Shown in pieces: positions 32,714 through 42,477 of a stretch of 64,000 bases of DNA; the stretch's first letter is position 1, and the number at the start of each line of letters is the position of its first letter. The DNA is from Streptomyces globisporus. GTDB taxonomy: Bacteria > Actinomycetota > Actinomycetes > Streptomycetales > Streptomycetaceae. The stretch lies in NCBI GenBank assembly GCA_014649555.1, contig BMTG01000001.1:248001-312000 (forward strand), read 5' to 3'. Position numbers and translations under genes: made by a program. The notes below the pieces were generated by a model. It did no database searches. It was not told the origin of the DNA and saw nothing but the letters and a program-made list of their open reading frames with translations.

Positions 32714-33631
32714 TTACGCGGCCAGCGGCAGCACGCTCGCGCCCGTCGCGTCGAGGGCCAGCCGATTCGCCGCCCAGCCCTCCCCCGCCAGTCGGGCGAC
32801 CTTGTCGGCCGAACCCTCCTCCGTCAGCGCCAGGACCGTGGGTCCGGCGCCGGAGATGACCGCGGGCACGCCGTCGGCGCGCAGGCGGTGCACCAGCTCC
32901 ACGCTCTCCGGCATGGCCGGGCCCCGGTATTCCTGGTGGATCCGGTCCTCGGTGGCGGCGAGCAGCAGCTCGGGGCGGCGGGTCAGGGCCTCGACGAGCA
33001 GGGCCGCCCGGCCGGCGTTGAGGGCCGCGTCGACGTGCGGGACGGTGCGCGGGAGCAGGCCGCGCGCCGTCTCGGTGAGCACGGGGCGCCCGGGCACGAA
33101 GACGACGGGCACGACGGAGTCGGCGGGGTCCATCCGGATCGCCCGGGCCGAGCCGCCGTCCATCCAGGCGAGGGTGAATCCGCCGAGCAGACAGGCCGCG
33201 ACGTTGTCGGGGTGTCCCTCGATCTCGGTCGCCAGCTCCAGCAGGGCCGCGTCGTCGAGGCGGGCGTCGCCGCCGGTCGTCACGGCGCGGGCGGCGACGA
33301 TCCCGGCGCAGATGGCGGCGGAGGAGGAGCCGAGGCCGCGGCCGTGCGGGATGCGGTTGGCGCAGACGATCTCCAGCCCGCGGGGCTGGCCGCCGAGCAG
33401 GTCGAACGCGGTGCGCAGGGAGCGCACGAGCAGGTGGCTCTCGTCGCGGGGCAGGCTCTCGCTGCCCTCACCTGCGATGTCGATGTGCAGCCCGGAGTCG
33501 GCGACCCGGACGACGACGTCGTCGTACAGCCCCAGCGAGAGGCCGAGGGCGTCGAAACCCGGCCCCAGGTTGGCGCTGGTGGCGGGGACGCGCACCCGGA
33601 CGGCGGCGGCTCGGAACGCGGGACCGGCCAT
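32714..33631 (-). CDS. thrB: Homoserine kinase
   Basis: Phosphorylates homoserine in threonine synthesis. The 305-residue GHMP kinase has the N-terminal substrate motif VPATSANLGPGFDALGL, the ATP-binding PHGRGLGSSSAA and a C-terminal Gly-rich ISGAGPTVLAL. It lies downstream of thrC on the same strand but is 403 bases away, so it may have its own promoter. Confidence 0.96.
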   Translation of the reverse strand: MAGPAFRAAAVRVRVPATSANLGPGFDALGLSLGLYDDVVVRVADSGLHIDIAGEGSESLPRDESHLLVRSLRTAFDLLGGQPRGLEIVCANRIPHGRGLGSSSAAICAGIVAARAVTTGGDARLDDAALLELATEIEGHPDNVAACLLGGFTLAWMDGGSARAIRMDPADSVVPVVFVPGRPVLTETARGLLPRTVPHVDAALNAGRAALLVEALTRRPELLLAATEDRIHQEYRGPAMPESVELVHRLRADGVPAVISGAGPTVLALTEEGSADKVARLAGEGWAANRLALDATGASVLPLAA

Positions 33632-34034
33632 CGGTCGGACCACTCCTTGTAAGGCGGCGGGGATGCAGTGCGGTGGATCTGCGGCGGCGGGGTCTGCGGG
33701 GACGGGTCGGGGCATGGTGCGCACCGGGGTGTACAGGGGATCCGGTGGCCCGTCCCGCGTTCGCCCACGACGGCTGCCGTACCGCAGCGGACCGTCGGGC
33801 GGATGTCGGGCGGATGGGGTACAGCTTATCGAAGGAAGGTTCTGTCGCGACATAGGGCGCACAGGAGGCGCACGATGCGTGTCGCCCGCCTCCTATGCGC
33901 TCTCCGCCCCGGAAAGAGGGCGGTTGAGCTGGGTTGTCACGGTTGACCGGGTGGCGTGGCCACGGTCGACGGGGTGGCGTCACCGTGGTCCGCCGATGGG
34001 CCGCGGCGGCTGCCGCGGCCCGTGCGGCACCGGC
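33632..34034 (-). promoter_or_regulatory. 403-base thrC-thrB spacer with hairpins and palindromes
   Basis: No gene is seen. Next to thrC is a perfect 10-bp hairpin (33998-34007 with 34012-34021, GGCT loop) that could end thrC transcription. Further on are an 8-bp stem hairpin (33863-33870 with 33887-33894) and a perfect palindrome TGTCGCGACA at 33843-33852. There are also two imperfect direct repeats of a roughly 23-base unit containing GGGTGGCGT around 33940-33988. A separate thrB promoter is likely here. Confidence 0.4.
33998..34021 (-). terminator. Hairpin terminator after thrC
   Basis: A perfect 10-bp GC stem with GGCT loop, 14 bases after the thrC stop on the minus strand. No T-run. Confidence 0.6.
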
Positions 34035-35105
34035 TCAGACGAGCCCGAGCTTCTCGGCGGCGGTGGCCGCGTCGACCGGGACCGTGACCGGCTGCGGGGC
34101 GCCCGCGACGGCCCAGTCGGGGTCCTTGAGGCCGTTGCCGGTGACCGTGCAGACGATCTTCTGGCCGGGGTCGACCTTGCCCTCCTCGGCGGCCTTGAGC
34201 AGACCGGCGACGGAGGCGGCCGACGCGGGCTCCACGAAGACGCCTTCCTGGGAGGCCAACAGCCGGTAGGCGGACAGGATCTGCCGGTCCGTCACCTCGT
34301 CGATGAAGCCGCCCGACTCGTCGCGTGCGGCGAGCGCGTAGTTCCAGGAGGCCGGGTTGCCGATGCGGATCGCGGTGGCGATGGTCGACGGGTCCTTGAC
34401 GACCTCACCGCGCACGATGGGCGCCGAACCGGAGGCCTGGAAGCCCCACATGCGCGGGGAGCGGGAGGAGACGCCGTCACCGGCGTACTCGGTGTACCCC
34501 TTCCAGTACGCCGTGATGTTGCCCGCGTTGCCGACCGGCAGGACGTGGATGTCGGGGGCGTCGCCGAGCGCGTCGACGATCTCGAACGCGGCGGTCTTCT
34601 GGCCCTCGATACGGACCGGGTTGACCGAATTGACCAGCGCCACCGGGTAGTTGTCCGAGAGCGCGCGGGCCAGGGTCAGGCAGTCGTCGAAGTTGCCGTC
34701 GACCTGGAGGATCTTGGCGCCGTGCACGAGGGCCTGGCCCATCTTGCCGAGCGCGATCTTGCCCTGCGGTACGAGGACGGCGCAGACCATCCCCGCGCGC
34801 ACCGCGTACGCCGCGGCGGAGGCCGAGGTGTTGCCGGTGGAGGCGCAGATGACGGCCTTCGCGCCCTCCTCCTTGGCCCGGGTGATGGCCATGGTCATAC
34901 CGCGGTCCTTGAAGGAACCGGTGGGGTTGGCGCCCTCGACCTTGAGGTGCACCTCGCAGCCCGTGCGCTCGGAGAGGACCTGCGCCGGTACGAGCGGAGT
35001 ACCGCCCTCACGAAGCGTGACGACCGGCGTCGTCGCCGTGACCGGAAGCCGGTCCCGGTACTCCTCGATGATGCCGCGCCACTGGTGGGTGCCCTTGCTG
35101 GTCAT
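34035..35105 (-). CDS. thrC: Threonine synthase
   Basis: The PLP enzyme that converts O-phosphohomoserine to threonine. 356 residues. The PLP lysine lies in [14 protein letters not shown], and the phosphate-binding Gly loop is [12 protein letters not shown]. The ATG at 35105 is eight bases from the hom stop (35113), so hom-thrC form an operon. Confidence 0.97.
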   Translation of the reverse strand: MTSKGTHQWRGIIEEYRDRLPVTATTPVVTLREGGTPLVPAQVLSERTGCEVHLKVEGANPTGSFKDRGMTMAITRAKEEGAKAVICASTGNTSASAAAYAVRAGMVCAVLVPQGKIALGKMGQALVHGAKILQVDGNFDDCLTLARALSDNYPVALVNSVNPVRIEGQKTAAFEIVDALGDAPDIHVLPVGNAGNITAYWKGYTEYAGDGVSSRSPRMWGFQASGSAPIVRGEVVKDPSTIATAIRIGNPASWNYALAARDESGGFIDEVTDRQILSAYRLLASQEGVFVEPASAASVAGLLKAAEEGKVDPGQKIVCTVTGNGLKDPDWAVAGAPQPVTVPVDAATAAEKLGLV

Positions 35106-35112
35106 GGGTCCT

Positions 35113-36414
35113 TTACTCCCCTTCAACACGCATGATGCTGGCGACACCGCGCACGGTGTCGAGCTTGCGCAGCGCTTCGACGGTCCCGGAGAGGGCGGCG
35201 TCGGGCGCGCGGTGGGTGACGACGACGAGGGATGCCTCGCCGTCCGAGTCCGGCCGGCCTTGCTGGCGGACCGTGTCGATGGACACGCCCTGCTCGGCGA
35301 AGACCGTCGCGACCTGGGCGAGGACGCCCGGCTTGTCGGCCACGTCGAGGCTGATGTGGTAGCGCGTGACGACCTCGCCCATGGGGCTGACCGGCAGGCG
35401 CGTGTAGGCGGACTCACCGGGACCGGTGGCCTCGCCCAGTTTGTTGCGGCAGACCGCGACGAGGTCGCCGAGGACCGCGGAGGCGGTCGGGGAGCCGCCG
35501 GCGCCGGGCCCGTAGAACATGAGCTGCCCGGCGGCCTCGGCCTCGACGAACACCGCGTTGTACGCCTCGCGGACGGAGGCCAGCGGGTGGCTGAGCGGGA
35601 TCATCGCGGGGTGGACGCGGGCGGTGACGGAGGCCCCGTCGGCGGCGCGCTCGCAGATGGCCAGCAGCTTGACGGTGCAGCCCATCCGGCGGGCGGAGGC
35701 GATGTCGGCGGCGGTGACCTCGGTGATGCCCTCGCGGTGCACGTCGCCGATCTTCACGCGGGTGTGGAAGGCGATCCCGGCGAGGATCGCGGCCTTCGCG
35801 GCGGCGTCGAAGCCCTCGACGTCGGCGGTCGGGTCGGCCTCGGCGTACCCGAGGGCGGTGGCCTCGTCGAGCGCCTCGGAGTAGCCGGCGCCGCTGGTGT
35901 CCATCTTGTCGAGGATGAAGTTGGTCGTGCCGTTGACGATGCCGAGCACCCGGTTGACCTTGTCGCCCGCGAGCGACTCGCGCAGCGGCCGCACCAGCGG
36001 GATGGCCCCGGCGACGGCGGCCTCGTAGTAGAGGTCACGGCCGTACTTCTCGGCGGCGGCGTGCAGGGCGGCGCCGTCCTCGGCGAGCAGCGCCTTGTTC
36101 GCGGAGACGACGCTCGCGCCGTTCTCGAACGCGGTGGTGATGAGCGTACGGGCGGGCTCGATGCCCCCGATGACCTCGACGACGACGTCGATGTCGCCGC
36201 GCTGCACGAGCGCGGTCGCGTCGGTGGTGATCAGTGCGGGGTCGATGCCCTCACGCACCTTCGAGGGCCGGCGGACGGCCACACCGGCGAGCTCGACGGG
36301 CGCGCCGATGCGCGCCGCGAGGTCGTCGGCGTGCGTCGTCATGATGCGCGCCACCTCTGAGCCGACCACACCACAGCCCAGCAGCGCCACCTTCAGCGGA
36401 CGCGTACGCATCAT
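35113..36414 (-). CDS. hom: Homoserine dehydrogenase
   Basis: Reduces aspartate semialdehyde to homoserine. The 433-residue protein has the Rossmann motif [12 protein letters not shown], the catalytic region [11 protein letters not shown] with [16 protein letters not shown], and a C-terminal ACT domain ([18 protein letters not shown]) for threonine feedback. Two consecutive ATGs (36414 and 36411) follow GAGG; either could be used. Confidence 0.96.
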   Translation of the reverse strand: MMRTRPLKVALLGCGVVGSEVARIMTTHADDLAARIGAPVELAGVAVRRPSKVREGIDPALITTDATALVQRGDIDVVVEVIGGIEPARTLITTAFENGASVVSANKALLAEDGAALHAAAEKYGRDLYYEAAVAGAIPLVRPLRESLAGDKVNRVLGIVNGTTNFILDKMDTSGAGYSEALDEATALGYAEADPTADVEGFDAAAKAAILAGIAFHTRVKIGDVHREGITEVTAADIASARRMGCTVKLLAICERAADGASVTARVHPAMIPLSHPLASVREAYNAVFVEAEAAGQLMFYGPGAGGSPTASAVLGDLVAVCRNKLGEATGPGESAYTRLPVSPMGEVVTRYHISLDVADKPGVLAQVATVFAEQGVSIDTVRQQGRPDSDGEASLVVVTHRAPDAALSGTVEALRKLDTVRGVASIMRVEGE

Positions 36415-36509
36415 CCGACCTCGTTTCTCATACATGCTCATTGGGGACCAGTCTCACTCACCGGACGGGAGTTTCTGACCCCCGTCCGGATCCTGAGATG
36501 ACTATTTCA

Positions 36510-37901
36510 TCAGCCGACATCGAGACGCAGGAGATCTTCCTCCGTCTCGCGCCGGACGATCACACGCGCCTCGCCCTCGCGCACCGCGACGACCGGCGGG
36601 CGCAGCGCGTGGTTGTAGTTGCTCGCCATGGAACGGCAGTACGCGCCGGTGGCGGGGACGGCGATCAGGTCGCCGGGCGCCAGGTCGGCGGGGAGGAACG
36701 CGTCCTTCACCACGATGTCGCCGCTCTCGCAGTGCTTGCCGACGACCCGGACGAGCATCGGCTCGGCGTCCGAGGTGCGCGAGACGAGCGCGACGCTGTA
36801 CTCGGCGTCGTACAGCGCGGTGCGGATGTTGTCGGACATGCCGCCGTCGACGCTGACGTACGTCCGCAGCCCCTCCAGGGGCTTGATGGTGCCGACCTCG
36901 TACAGCGTGAACGCGGTGGGTCCGACGATGGCGCGGCCCGGCTCGACGGAGATCCGGGGCGTGCGCAGCTTCGCGGACTCGCATTCCCGCGTGACGATGT
37001 CGCTGAGCGCCTTGGCGATCTCGTGCGGTTCGCGGGGGTCGTCGTCGGAGGTGTACGCGATGCCGAGGCCGCCGCCGAGGTCGATCTCGGGCAGTTCGAC
37101 GCCGTGCTCGTCGCGGATCTCGGCGAGCAGCTGCACCACGCGCCGGGCGGAGACCTCGAAGCCGGCCATGTCGAAGATCTGCGAGCCGATGTGGGAGTGG
37201 ACGCCGATGAGTTCGAGCCCGTCGAGCGAGAGCGCGCGGCGCACGGCCTCGGCGGCCTGCCCGTCGGCGAGCGCGATGCCGAACTTCTGGTCCTCGTGCG
37301 CGGTGGCGATGAACTCGTGGGTGTGGGCCTCGACGCCGACGGTGACGCGGATCTGCACGCGCTGGCGCACCCCGTGGCGCTGGGCGATGTGGGCGACGCG
37401 GACGATCTCCTGGAAGGAGTCGAGCACGATCCGCCCGACGCCCGCCTCGACGGCGCGCTCGATCTCGGCGACGGTCTTGTTGTTGCCGTGGAAGGCGATG
37501 CGCTCGGCGGGCATACCGGCGTCGAGAGCGGTGGTCAGCTCTCCGCCGGAGCACACGTCGAGGTTGAGCCCTTCCTCCTTGAGCCAGCGCACGACGGCAC
37601 GGGAGAGGAAGGCCTTGCCGGCGTAGAAGACGTCGGCGTCGGGCCCGAAGGCGTCGGCCCAGGCGCGGCAGCGGGCCCGGAAGTCGCTCTCGTCGAGGAA
37701 GTAGGCGGGGGTGCCGAACTCCTCGGCGAGCCGGGCGACGGCGATCCCGCCGACGGTGAGGGCACCGTCCGCGTCACGGGTGACGGTGCGCGACCAGACC
37801 TTCTCGTCGAGGGCGTTGAGGTCGGCGGCGGGGGCGGAGTAGTGCCCCTCGGGGAGGACGTCGGCGTGACGGGGGCCTGCGGGGTGTGCGGAGCGGCTCA
37901 T
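36510..37901 (-). CDS. lysA: Diaminopimelate decarboxylase
   Basis: The last step of lysine synthesis, decarboxylating meso-diaminopimelate. The 463-residue alanine-racemase-fold PLP enzyme has the PLP lysine in FYAGKAFLS, the phosphate loop DLGGGLGI and substrate-binding HSHIGSQ. It lies upstream of hom, with a gap of about 95 bases. Confidence 0.96.
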   Translation of the reverse strand: MSRSAHPAGPRHADVLPEGHYSAPAADLNALDEKVWSRTVTRDADGALTVGGIAVARLAEEFGTPAYFLDESDFRARCRAWADAFGPDADVFYAGKAFLSRAVVRWLKEEGLNLDVCSGGELTTALDAGMPAERIAFHGNNKTVAEIERAVEAGVGRIVLDSFQEIVRVAHIAQRHGVRQRVQIRVTVGVEAHTHEFIATAHEDQKFGIALADGQAAEAVRRALSLDGLELIGVHSHIGSQIFDMAGFEVSARRVVQLLAEIRDEHGVELPEIDLGGGLGIAYTSDDDPREPHEIAKALSDIVTRECESAKLRTPRISVEPGRAIVGPTAFTLYEVGTIKPLEGLRTYVSVDGGMSDNIRTALYDAEYSVALVSRTSDAEPMLVRVVGKHCESGDIVVKDAFLPADLAPGDLIAVPATGAYCRSMASNYNHALRPPVVAVREGEARVIVRRETEEDLLRLDVG

Positions 37902-37933
37902 CGTGATGCTCTCTCGGGTCTGTTCTGATCTCG

Positions 37934-39085
37934 TCAGAGATGTTCGGGCGCGCGGATGCCGAGCAGGGACAGGCCACCTGCCAGCACCGTCCCGGCGGCT
38001 TCGGCGATGGCCAGCCGGGCGCGGTGGGCGGCCGAGGGTTTCTCGTCACCGGCGGGCAGGGGCGGGCAGGAGTCGTGGAAGTCGAAGAACGCGTGCGCGA
38101 CGGCTTCCAGCTGCCGGGCGACCCGGTCGGGCGCGCGGTGACGGGCCCCGGCGAGGAGGACGCCGGGGTGGTCGGCGATGAGGTCGAGGAGGGGGCGGGC
38201 GGCCGCGTCGTCAGCGGTCGTCGCGGTGGGCTCGGTGGGGCTTTCGCCGTGCGCGGCAGGGCTTTCGCCGTGCGCCGCGGGCTCGGTGGGGCTTTCGCCG
38301 TACGCGGCTGCCTCGGCGGTGAAGCCGAGGGCGGCGGCCCCGCGGGTGAGGGCGCGGGCCCTGGCATGGGCGTAACGGACCCGGAAGAGCGGGTTGGCCT
38401 CGCCCTGGACGAGCAGTTCGGGGCCGAGGACGGCGCGGTCGTGTCCGGCGGCCCGCAAAAGCCCCCAGCGGGCCGCGTCGGGCCCGAGCCGCTCCAGCAA
38501 CTCCCCCGCGGTGGCCCCGGCGGGAACGGGGCGGATCTCGGTGAGGGGTGTGGGGGGCGTGCCGTACGCGTCGACGGTGACGCCGAGGCGGACCCAGTCC
38601 GGGTCGGGCGCCTGTTCGCAGGTGGTCCGGACCCGGGCGCCCTGGGCGACGAGGAGCCGGCGCACGGCCTGGGCGGTGACGGCGGCGCGGACCTCCCGCG
38701 CGTGGTGGAACTGGTGGATCTCGTCCCGGAGCGCGTCCCCGTGCCCGTACGCGAGGCCCTGTTCCCGTACGGCGGCGAGCACGGCCCGGTCGCTCTCGGC
38801 CGGGGCGTCGAGGGTGAAGCTCAGGAACCCCGGCCCGGTGATCTCGACCCGCCCGACGCCGGGCTCGGCGACGACGCGTTCGCGCAGGATGCGGGCGACC
38901 TCCAGGGCGGGCAGCGCGGCGGGCCCGGCGAGCTGGAGGGCGACGGCGCAGGCGTAGTCGCCGCTGCCGCCGGGCCGGGTCCGCTCCACCCGCACGCGCG
39001 CGGGCACGGGCGCGCGCAACGCATCCTCGTCGACCGCGCGGCGCACGGCGTGCAGCACGGTCCGGGAGAGATCGGCGGGGGTCAC
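37934..39085 (-). CDS. nrtL: ArgS-related anticodon-binding protein NrtL
   Basis: A 383-residue protein with an ArgS-like additional N-terminal domain and a C-terminal DALR-type helical domain, but no synthetase catalytic core: no HIGH or KMSK motif is seen. It cannot be a complete arginyl-tRNA synthetase (usually about 580 residues). The middle contains a tandem low-complexity repeat, (A)HGESPTEP/AYGESPTEP, three times. It lies next to lysA and less than 1 kb from tRNA-Arg(CCG). A tRNA-binding or regulatory role is inference. Confidence 0.8.
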   Translation of the reverse strand: MTPADLSRTVLHAVRRAVDEDALRAPVPARVRVERTRPGGSGDYACAVALQLAGPAALPALEVARILRERVVAEPGVGRVEITGPGFLSFTLDAPAESDRAVLAAVREQGLAYGHGDALRDEIHQFHHAREVRAAVTAQAVRRLLVAQGARVRTTCEQAPDPDWVRLGVTVDAYGTPPTPLTEIRPVPAGATAGELLERLGPDAARWGLLRAAGHDRAVLGPELLVQGEANPLFRVRYAHARARALTRGAAALGFTAEAAAYGESPTEPAAHGESPAAHGESPTEPTATTADDAAARPLLDLIADHPGVLLAGARHRAPDRVARQLEAVAHAFFDFHDSCPPLPAGDEKPSAAHRARLAIAEAAGTVLAGGLSLLGIRAPEHL

Positions 39086-39195
39086 GGGTCAAGCGTAGGT
39101 GAGAAAGGGGGGCACTTTGCGACCCGGTTTCGCCATCCGGTCAGCCGGGCCCGGTTCCACGGCGCGGGGCAGCCGGTCCCGGCCCGCCACGCCGG

Positions 39196-39630
39196 TCAGC
39201 CGGCGGTGCTCCCCGCCCGCCCGGCACCGCGCCGCCCGTCCGCCGATGCCTCTTCCTCCCCGGTCACCAGCCGGCGCACGATCCGCACCAGTTCGCTCGG
39301 CTCGAACGGCTTCGCCAGGAACGCGTCGACCCCGGCCGCCACACCCGCGTCGACCTCGTAGGGCGTACAGGCGCTGATGACGGCGATGGGAAGCCGGCGG
39401 GTGCGGGGGTCGGAGCGCAGCCGGGTGGCGGTCTCCAGACCGTCCAGCCGGGGCATCACGACGTCGAGGGTGATGGCATCGGGGCGGACTCTCCCGACCA
39501 GGTCCAGGGCCTCGACACCATCGGCCGCGGTCACGACCTCGAAGCCCTCCAGCTCGAGATTGACCCTGATCAGCTGCCGGATGACCTTGTTGTCGTCGAC
39601 AACAAGCACGCGGCCGTACGCCCCTGACAC
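39196..39630 (-). CDS. Orphan single-domain response regulator
   Basis: A 144-residue CheY-like receiver (GRVLVVDDNKVIRQLIR, acceptor Asp in AITLDVVMPRLDG, Lys in FLAKPFEP) with a short Ala/Gly/Arg tail and no output domain. No kinase gene is adjacent. The GTG at 39630 gives the family start MSGAYGRVL, as I recall for SCO5351. Confidence 0.88.
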   Translation of the reverse strand: MSGAYGRVLVVDDNKVIRQLIRVNLELEGFEVVTAADGVEALDLVGRVRPDAITLDVVMPRLDGLETATRLRSDPRTRRLPIAVISACTPYEVDAGVAAGVDAFLAKPFEPSELVRIVRRLVTGEEEASADGRRGAGRAGSTAG

Positions 39631-39794
39631 CCTTCGAGAGTAGGTCGGCCGGAGGTGCGGCGTCCGGGTTTTGTCCACTTCCGCCCCGGACGGGTGGCCA
39701 CCGACTTCGCCCGCCACTGCGGCGGAATACCTGTTCACGGACACCCCGTGGGAGCTGGTAGTGTTTCACCCGTCGCAGAGCAGCACCGCGATTC

Positions 39795-39866
39795 GCCCCC
39801 GTAGCTCAGGGGATAGAGCATCGGCCTCCGGAGCCGGGTGCGCAGGTTCGAATCCTGCCGGGGGCA
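39795..39866 (+). tRNA. tRNA-Arg (anticodon CCG)
   Basis: A full cloverleaf can be drawn. The acceptor GCCCCCG pairs with CGGGGGC, the anticodon loop is CTCCGGA with CCG as anticodon, the T arm has GGTTCGAATCC, and the discriminator is A. CCA is not encoded. It decodes CGG, a common Arg codon here. It marks the boundary between conserved genes (left) and the accessory cluster (right). Confidence 0.96.
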
Positions 39867-39884
39867 CCGTAGTTCAGGTGCCAC

Positions 39885-39927
39885 AGACCCTCTGATCAGG
39901 CAGTACGCCGGATCAGAGGGTCTTTTG
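39885..39927 (+). terminator. Terminator after tRNA-Arg
   Basis: A perfect 13-bp inverted repeat (39885-39897 and 39911-39923) followed by TTTT, 18 bases after the tRNA. It also lies just past the end of the opposing biosynthetic operon. Confidence 0.88.
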
Positions 39928-39987
39928 CTGTGTGCCTTCGTGCCTCCATGTGCCGTCCTGCCGGACCCGCACGGGAGGCAGCCGACC

Positions 39988-40860
39988 TCACACGAAGATC
40001 CGCACCGGCGTGGTCGCCGCGCCCCGTTCCCCGCGCATGCGCCGGGTGAAGAGGGTGCCGTGCAGGGTCGGGTCGACGGTGGGCGCGACGCGGTACGGGG
40101 TGCTCCGCAGGGCGTGCCACAGCACGGCCTGGTTGGAGGTGATCACCGGCACGCCCAGCGTCTTTTCGAGGGAGGCGACCGCCCCCTGGCCGGGGAAGCC
40201 GCTGCCGGGTATCAGGACGCTGTCGAAGGTGCCGGCCGGGGCGGCGCGGTAGGCGTCGACGACCTGGCGGTGGACCGCGTCCGGGGCGATCGTCCAGTGG
40301 GCTCCGGCGTCGAAGGCGTTGTACCGCGTGATGGTGTCCCACGGGGAGGACAGGGCGAACTGGACGATCCGGTCGCCCGCCACGCCCGCCGTACGCAAGT
40401 AGGCGTCGGTGGCCCGGAAGGTCGGTTCGGTGAACCAGGGCGGCATCACGACGAGGGGCCGGGTCACCGCGGTGGCGGTGAGCGCTTCGGTGATGGCGGT
40501 GGCCGCCGTGTGCACGGCTACGCCGTGGGCATGCCGTGCGGCCGCCGCGACGAACGCGGTGTCGAAGCCGGGTCCGCCGAAGAAGCTGCTGGAGCCGAAG
40601 CAGAGCGTGATGCTGTCCACTCCGGTCCTGCCCAGGTGGTCCAGGCCGCGGACCACGTCCGGGGCGTCCGCGAGGGCGAGGGCCGGGCTGCCGACGTACT
40701 CGGTGTCGTCGGGGCGGGGGCACTCGAAGCGTGCGGTGTGAACGGACACGCCCGCGGGCGCCATGCGCCAGATCTCCGTCTCCGGCACCGGATCGTTGTG
40801 GATGACCAGGAGGCCCAGCCGGGGTGCGTGGTCCACCGTGCCGTGTGCGGTCGCGGTCAT
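39988..40860 (-). CDS. Asp/Glu racemase superfamily enzyme, maleate isomerase/arylmalonate decarboxylase-like
   Basis: A 290-residue cytosolic protein. The first half has the Cys-containing loop SITLCFGSSSFFGG with C87, matching the first catalytic Cys of maleate isomerase. At the expected second Cys the loop reads LIPGSGFPGQG, with no Cys. One-Cys members of this superfamily act as decarboxylases or isomerases rather than racemases. Its ATG overlaps the exporter stop by four bases, so it is the last gene of the cluster operon. In a maleimide-type pathway it could decarboxylate an intermediate or handle a ring-opened maleamate; this is inference. Confidence 0.75.
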   Translation of the reverse strand: MTATAHGTVDHAPRLGLLVIHNDPVPETEIWRMAPAGVSVHTARFECPRPDDTEYVGSPALALADAPDVVRGLDHLGRTGVDSITLCFGSSSFFGGPGFDTAFVAAAARHAHGVAVHTAATAITEALTATAVTRPLVVMPPWFTEPTFRATDAYLRTAGVAGDRIVQFALSSPWDTITRYNAFDAGAHWTIAPDAVHRQVVDAYRAAPAGTFDSVLIPGSGFPGQGAVASLEKTLGVPVITSNQAVLWHALRSTPYRVAPTVDPTLHGTLFTRRMRGERGAATTPVRIFV

Positions 40861-42377
40861 CGGCCGACGCTCCCCGTCGCGGGCGACTCTCCGGCCAGAG
40901 ACCGTTCCGCGTGGTCGCGGCCCGTGCCGTCCTCGGCCAGGTGGGCGGGCGCGTCCTGGGCGGCCTCCTCGTCCGGGGCGGACGTGGACGCCTTGCCCGA
41001 CGCGGCGAATCCGGTCCAGGCGAGGGCGGCTCCCGCGACGGCCAGTCCGGCGGCCAGCAGGAAGGCGGCGCGGAAGGCGCCGTCACCGATGTCGGCGCCG
41101 AGCACCAGCACCACGACGGCCACGCCGAGCGCGCCGCCCGCGTACTGCGTCGTCGTCATCATCGCCCCGGCCACACCCTGGTTGTGGTCGGCGACGTCAC
41201 GCGTGCCGCCCACGAACATCGAGGTGTAGATCATGCCGTGGCCGAGTCCGCTCACCACCAGACCGGGGAGCAGCGCCGTGAGGTAGTCGTGCGAGGAGGT
41301 GGAGAGGCCCAGCAGGAGCAGTCCCGCCGCACCGATGGCGAAGGCGAGGGTCAGCGTGCGCCGTACGTCCAGGATGTTCAGGAGTCGGCCGGCGAGGACG
41401 TTGCCGAGGGTGATGCAGGCGGCCAGCGGCAGGAAGGCGATGCCCGCGGCCAGCGGCTCGTACCCGCGGCCGTCCTGGAGGAGCAGGGTGACGAGGTAGA
41501 ACTCGACGCCGGCCACGCTCGCCATGTAGAGGGCGGAGGAGCCGCAGCCCACGACCAGGCTGCGGGTGCGCCGGAGCACCGGTGCCACCAGCGGCTGTCG
41601 GCTGGTTCGTTCCCGTACGACGAACAGGGCGAGCAGCGCCGCGCCCACCGCGAGGCTGATCAGGGTGGCGGGGGCGGTCCAGCCCGAGTCCGCGGCCAGC
41701 GTCAGGCTCAGGGCGAAGACCAGGACCGTGGCGGTGCAGAGCACGGCGTTGACGATGTTCAGCGGGACACGCGTGCCGCCCTCGCGGCGTCCGGGCAGCA
41801 GCCGGGGGGCGGCCAGCGCGCACACCACGGCGAACGGCAGGTTCACGAAGAAGGTCCAGCGCCAGGACACCGTGGTCAGCAGCCCGCCGATGACGACCCC
41901 CGCGGCCAGCCCGCTCGCGCCCACCGCGCCCCACACCGCGAGAGCCCGGGTGCGTTCCCGGCCTGCCGGGAAGGTGGTGTTGACCAGGGCCAGGATGGCG
42001 GGCTGGAGTGCCGCGGCGGCGACGCCCTGGGCGCCGCGGGCGATCAGCAGCAGGGAGGCGTCCCCGGCGAGTCCGCCCAGGAGTGAGGAGACGCCGAACA
42101 GGACGAGCGCGCCGATGAACATGTTGCGTGCGCCGAGCCGGTCGCCGATCCGGCCTCCGGCGATCAGGAATCCGGCGAAGAACACCGAGTAGGCGCTGAC
42201 GACCCATTGGACGGCGCTGCCGGACAGGTTCAGCTCCGCGCCCATGCTGGGCAGGGCGACGAAGATGACGGAGAAGTCGAGGGCGATGAGGAACTGGGCC
42301 GCGGAGAGGGTGAGCAGCCCTCCGGTCAGGCTTCGCTCGGACTTCGTCGTCGCGGGAGGGGGGTCGGCGTACTGCAT
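40857..42377 (-). CDS. MFS exporter, DHA2 (14-TM, EmrB/QacA) family
   Basis: A 506-residue proton-coupled drug/metabolite exporter. It has about 14 membrane helices, motif A in GGRIGDRLGARNMF, and motif C-like GAVGASGLAAGVVIGGLL in helix 5, typical of antiporters. Located inside the biosynthetic operon, it most likely exports the product and gives self-resistance. Four-base overlap with the next gene. Confidence 0.9.
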   Translation of the reverse strand: MQYADPPPATTKSERSLTGGLLTLSAAQFLIALDFSVIFVALPSMGAELNLSGSAVQWVVSAYSVFFAGFLIAGGRIGDRLGARNMFIGALVLFGVSSLLGGLAGDASLLLIARGAQGVAAAALQPAILALVNTTFPAGRERTRALAVWGAVGASGLAAGVVIGGLLTTVSWRWTFFVNLPFAVVCALAAPRLLPGRREGGTRVPLNIVNAVLCTATVLVFALSLTLAADSGWTAPATLISLAVGAALLALFVVRERTSRQPLVAPVLRRTRSLVVGCGSSALYMASVAGVEFYLVTLLLQDGRGYEPLAAGIAFLPLAACITLGNVLAGRLLNILDVRRTLTLAFAIGAAGLLLLGLSTSSHDYLTALLPGLVVSGLGHGMIYTSMFVGGTRDVADHNQGVAGAMMTTTQYAGGALGVAVVVLVLGADIGDGAFRAAFLLAAGLAVAGAALAWTGFAASGKASTSAPDEEAAQDAPAHLAEDGTGRDHAERSLAGESPATGSVGR

Positions 42378-42477
42378 GGTGAGCCACTTCCGTTCGTGCG
42401 TGGGATGCGTGGGGGCGGATGCGTGTGCGGGGTTCGTGCGGGGGATTCGTGCGGGGGGAGCAGGAAATGAGGGGGTG

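Noticed and set aside
39795-39866. An integrated conjugative element at tRNA-Arg
   Set aside because: No integrase, excisionase or replication gene follows, and I found no second copy of the tRNA 3' end in the window.
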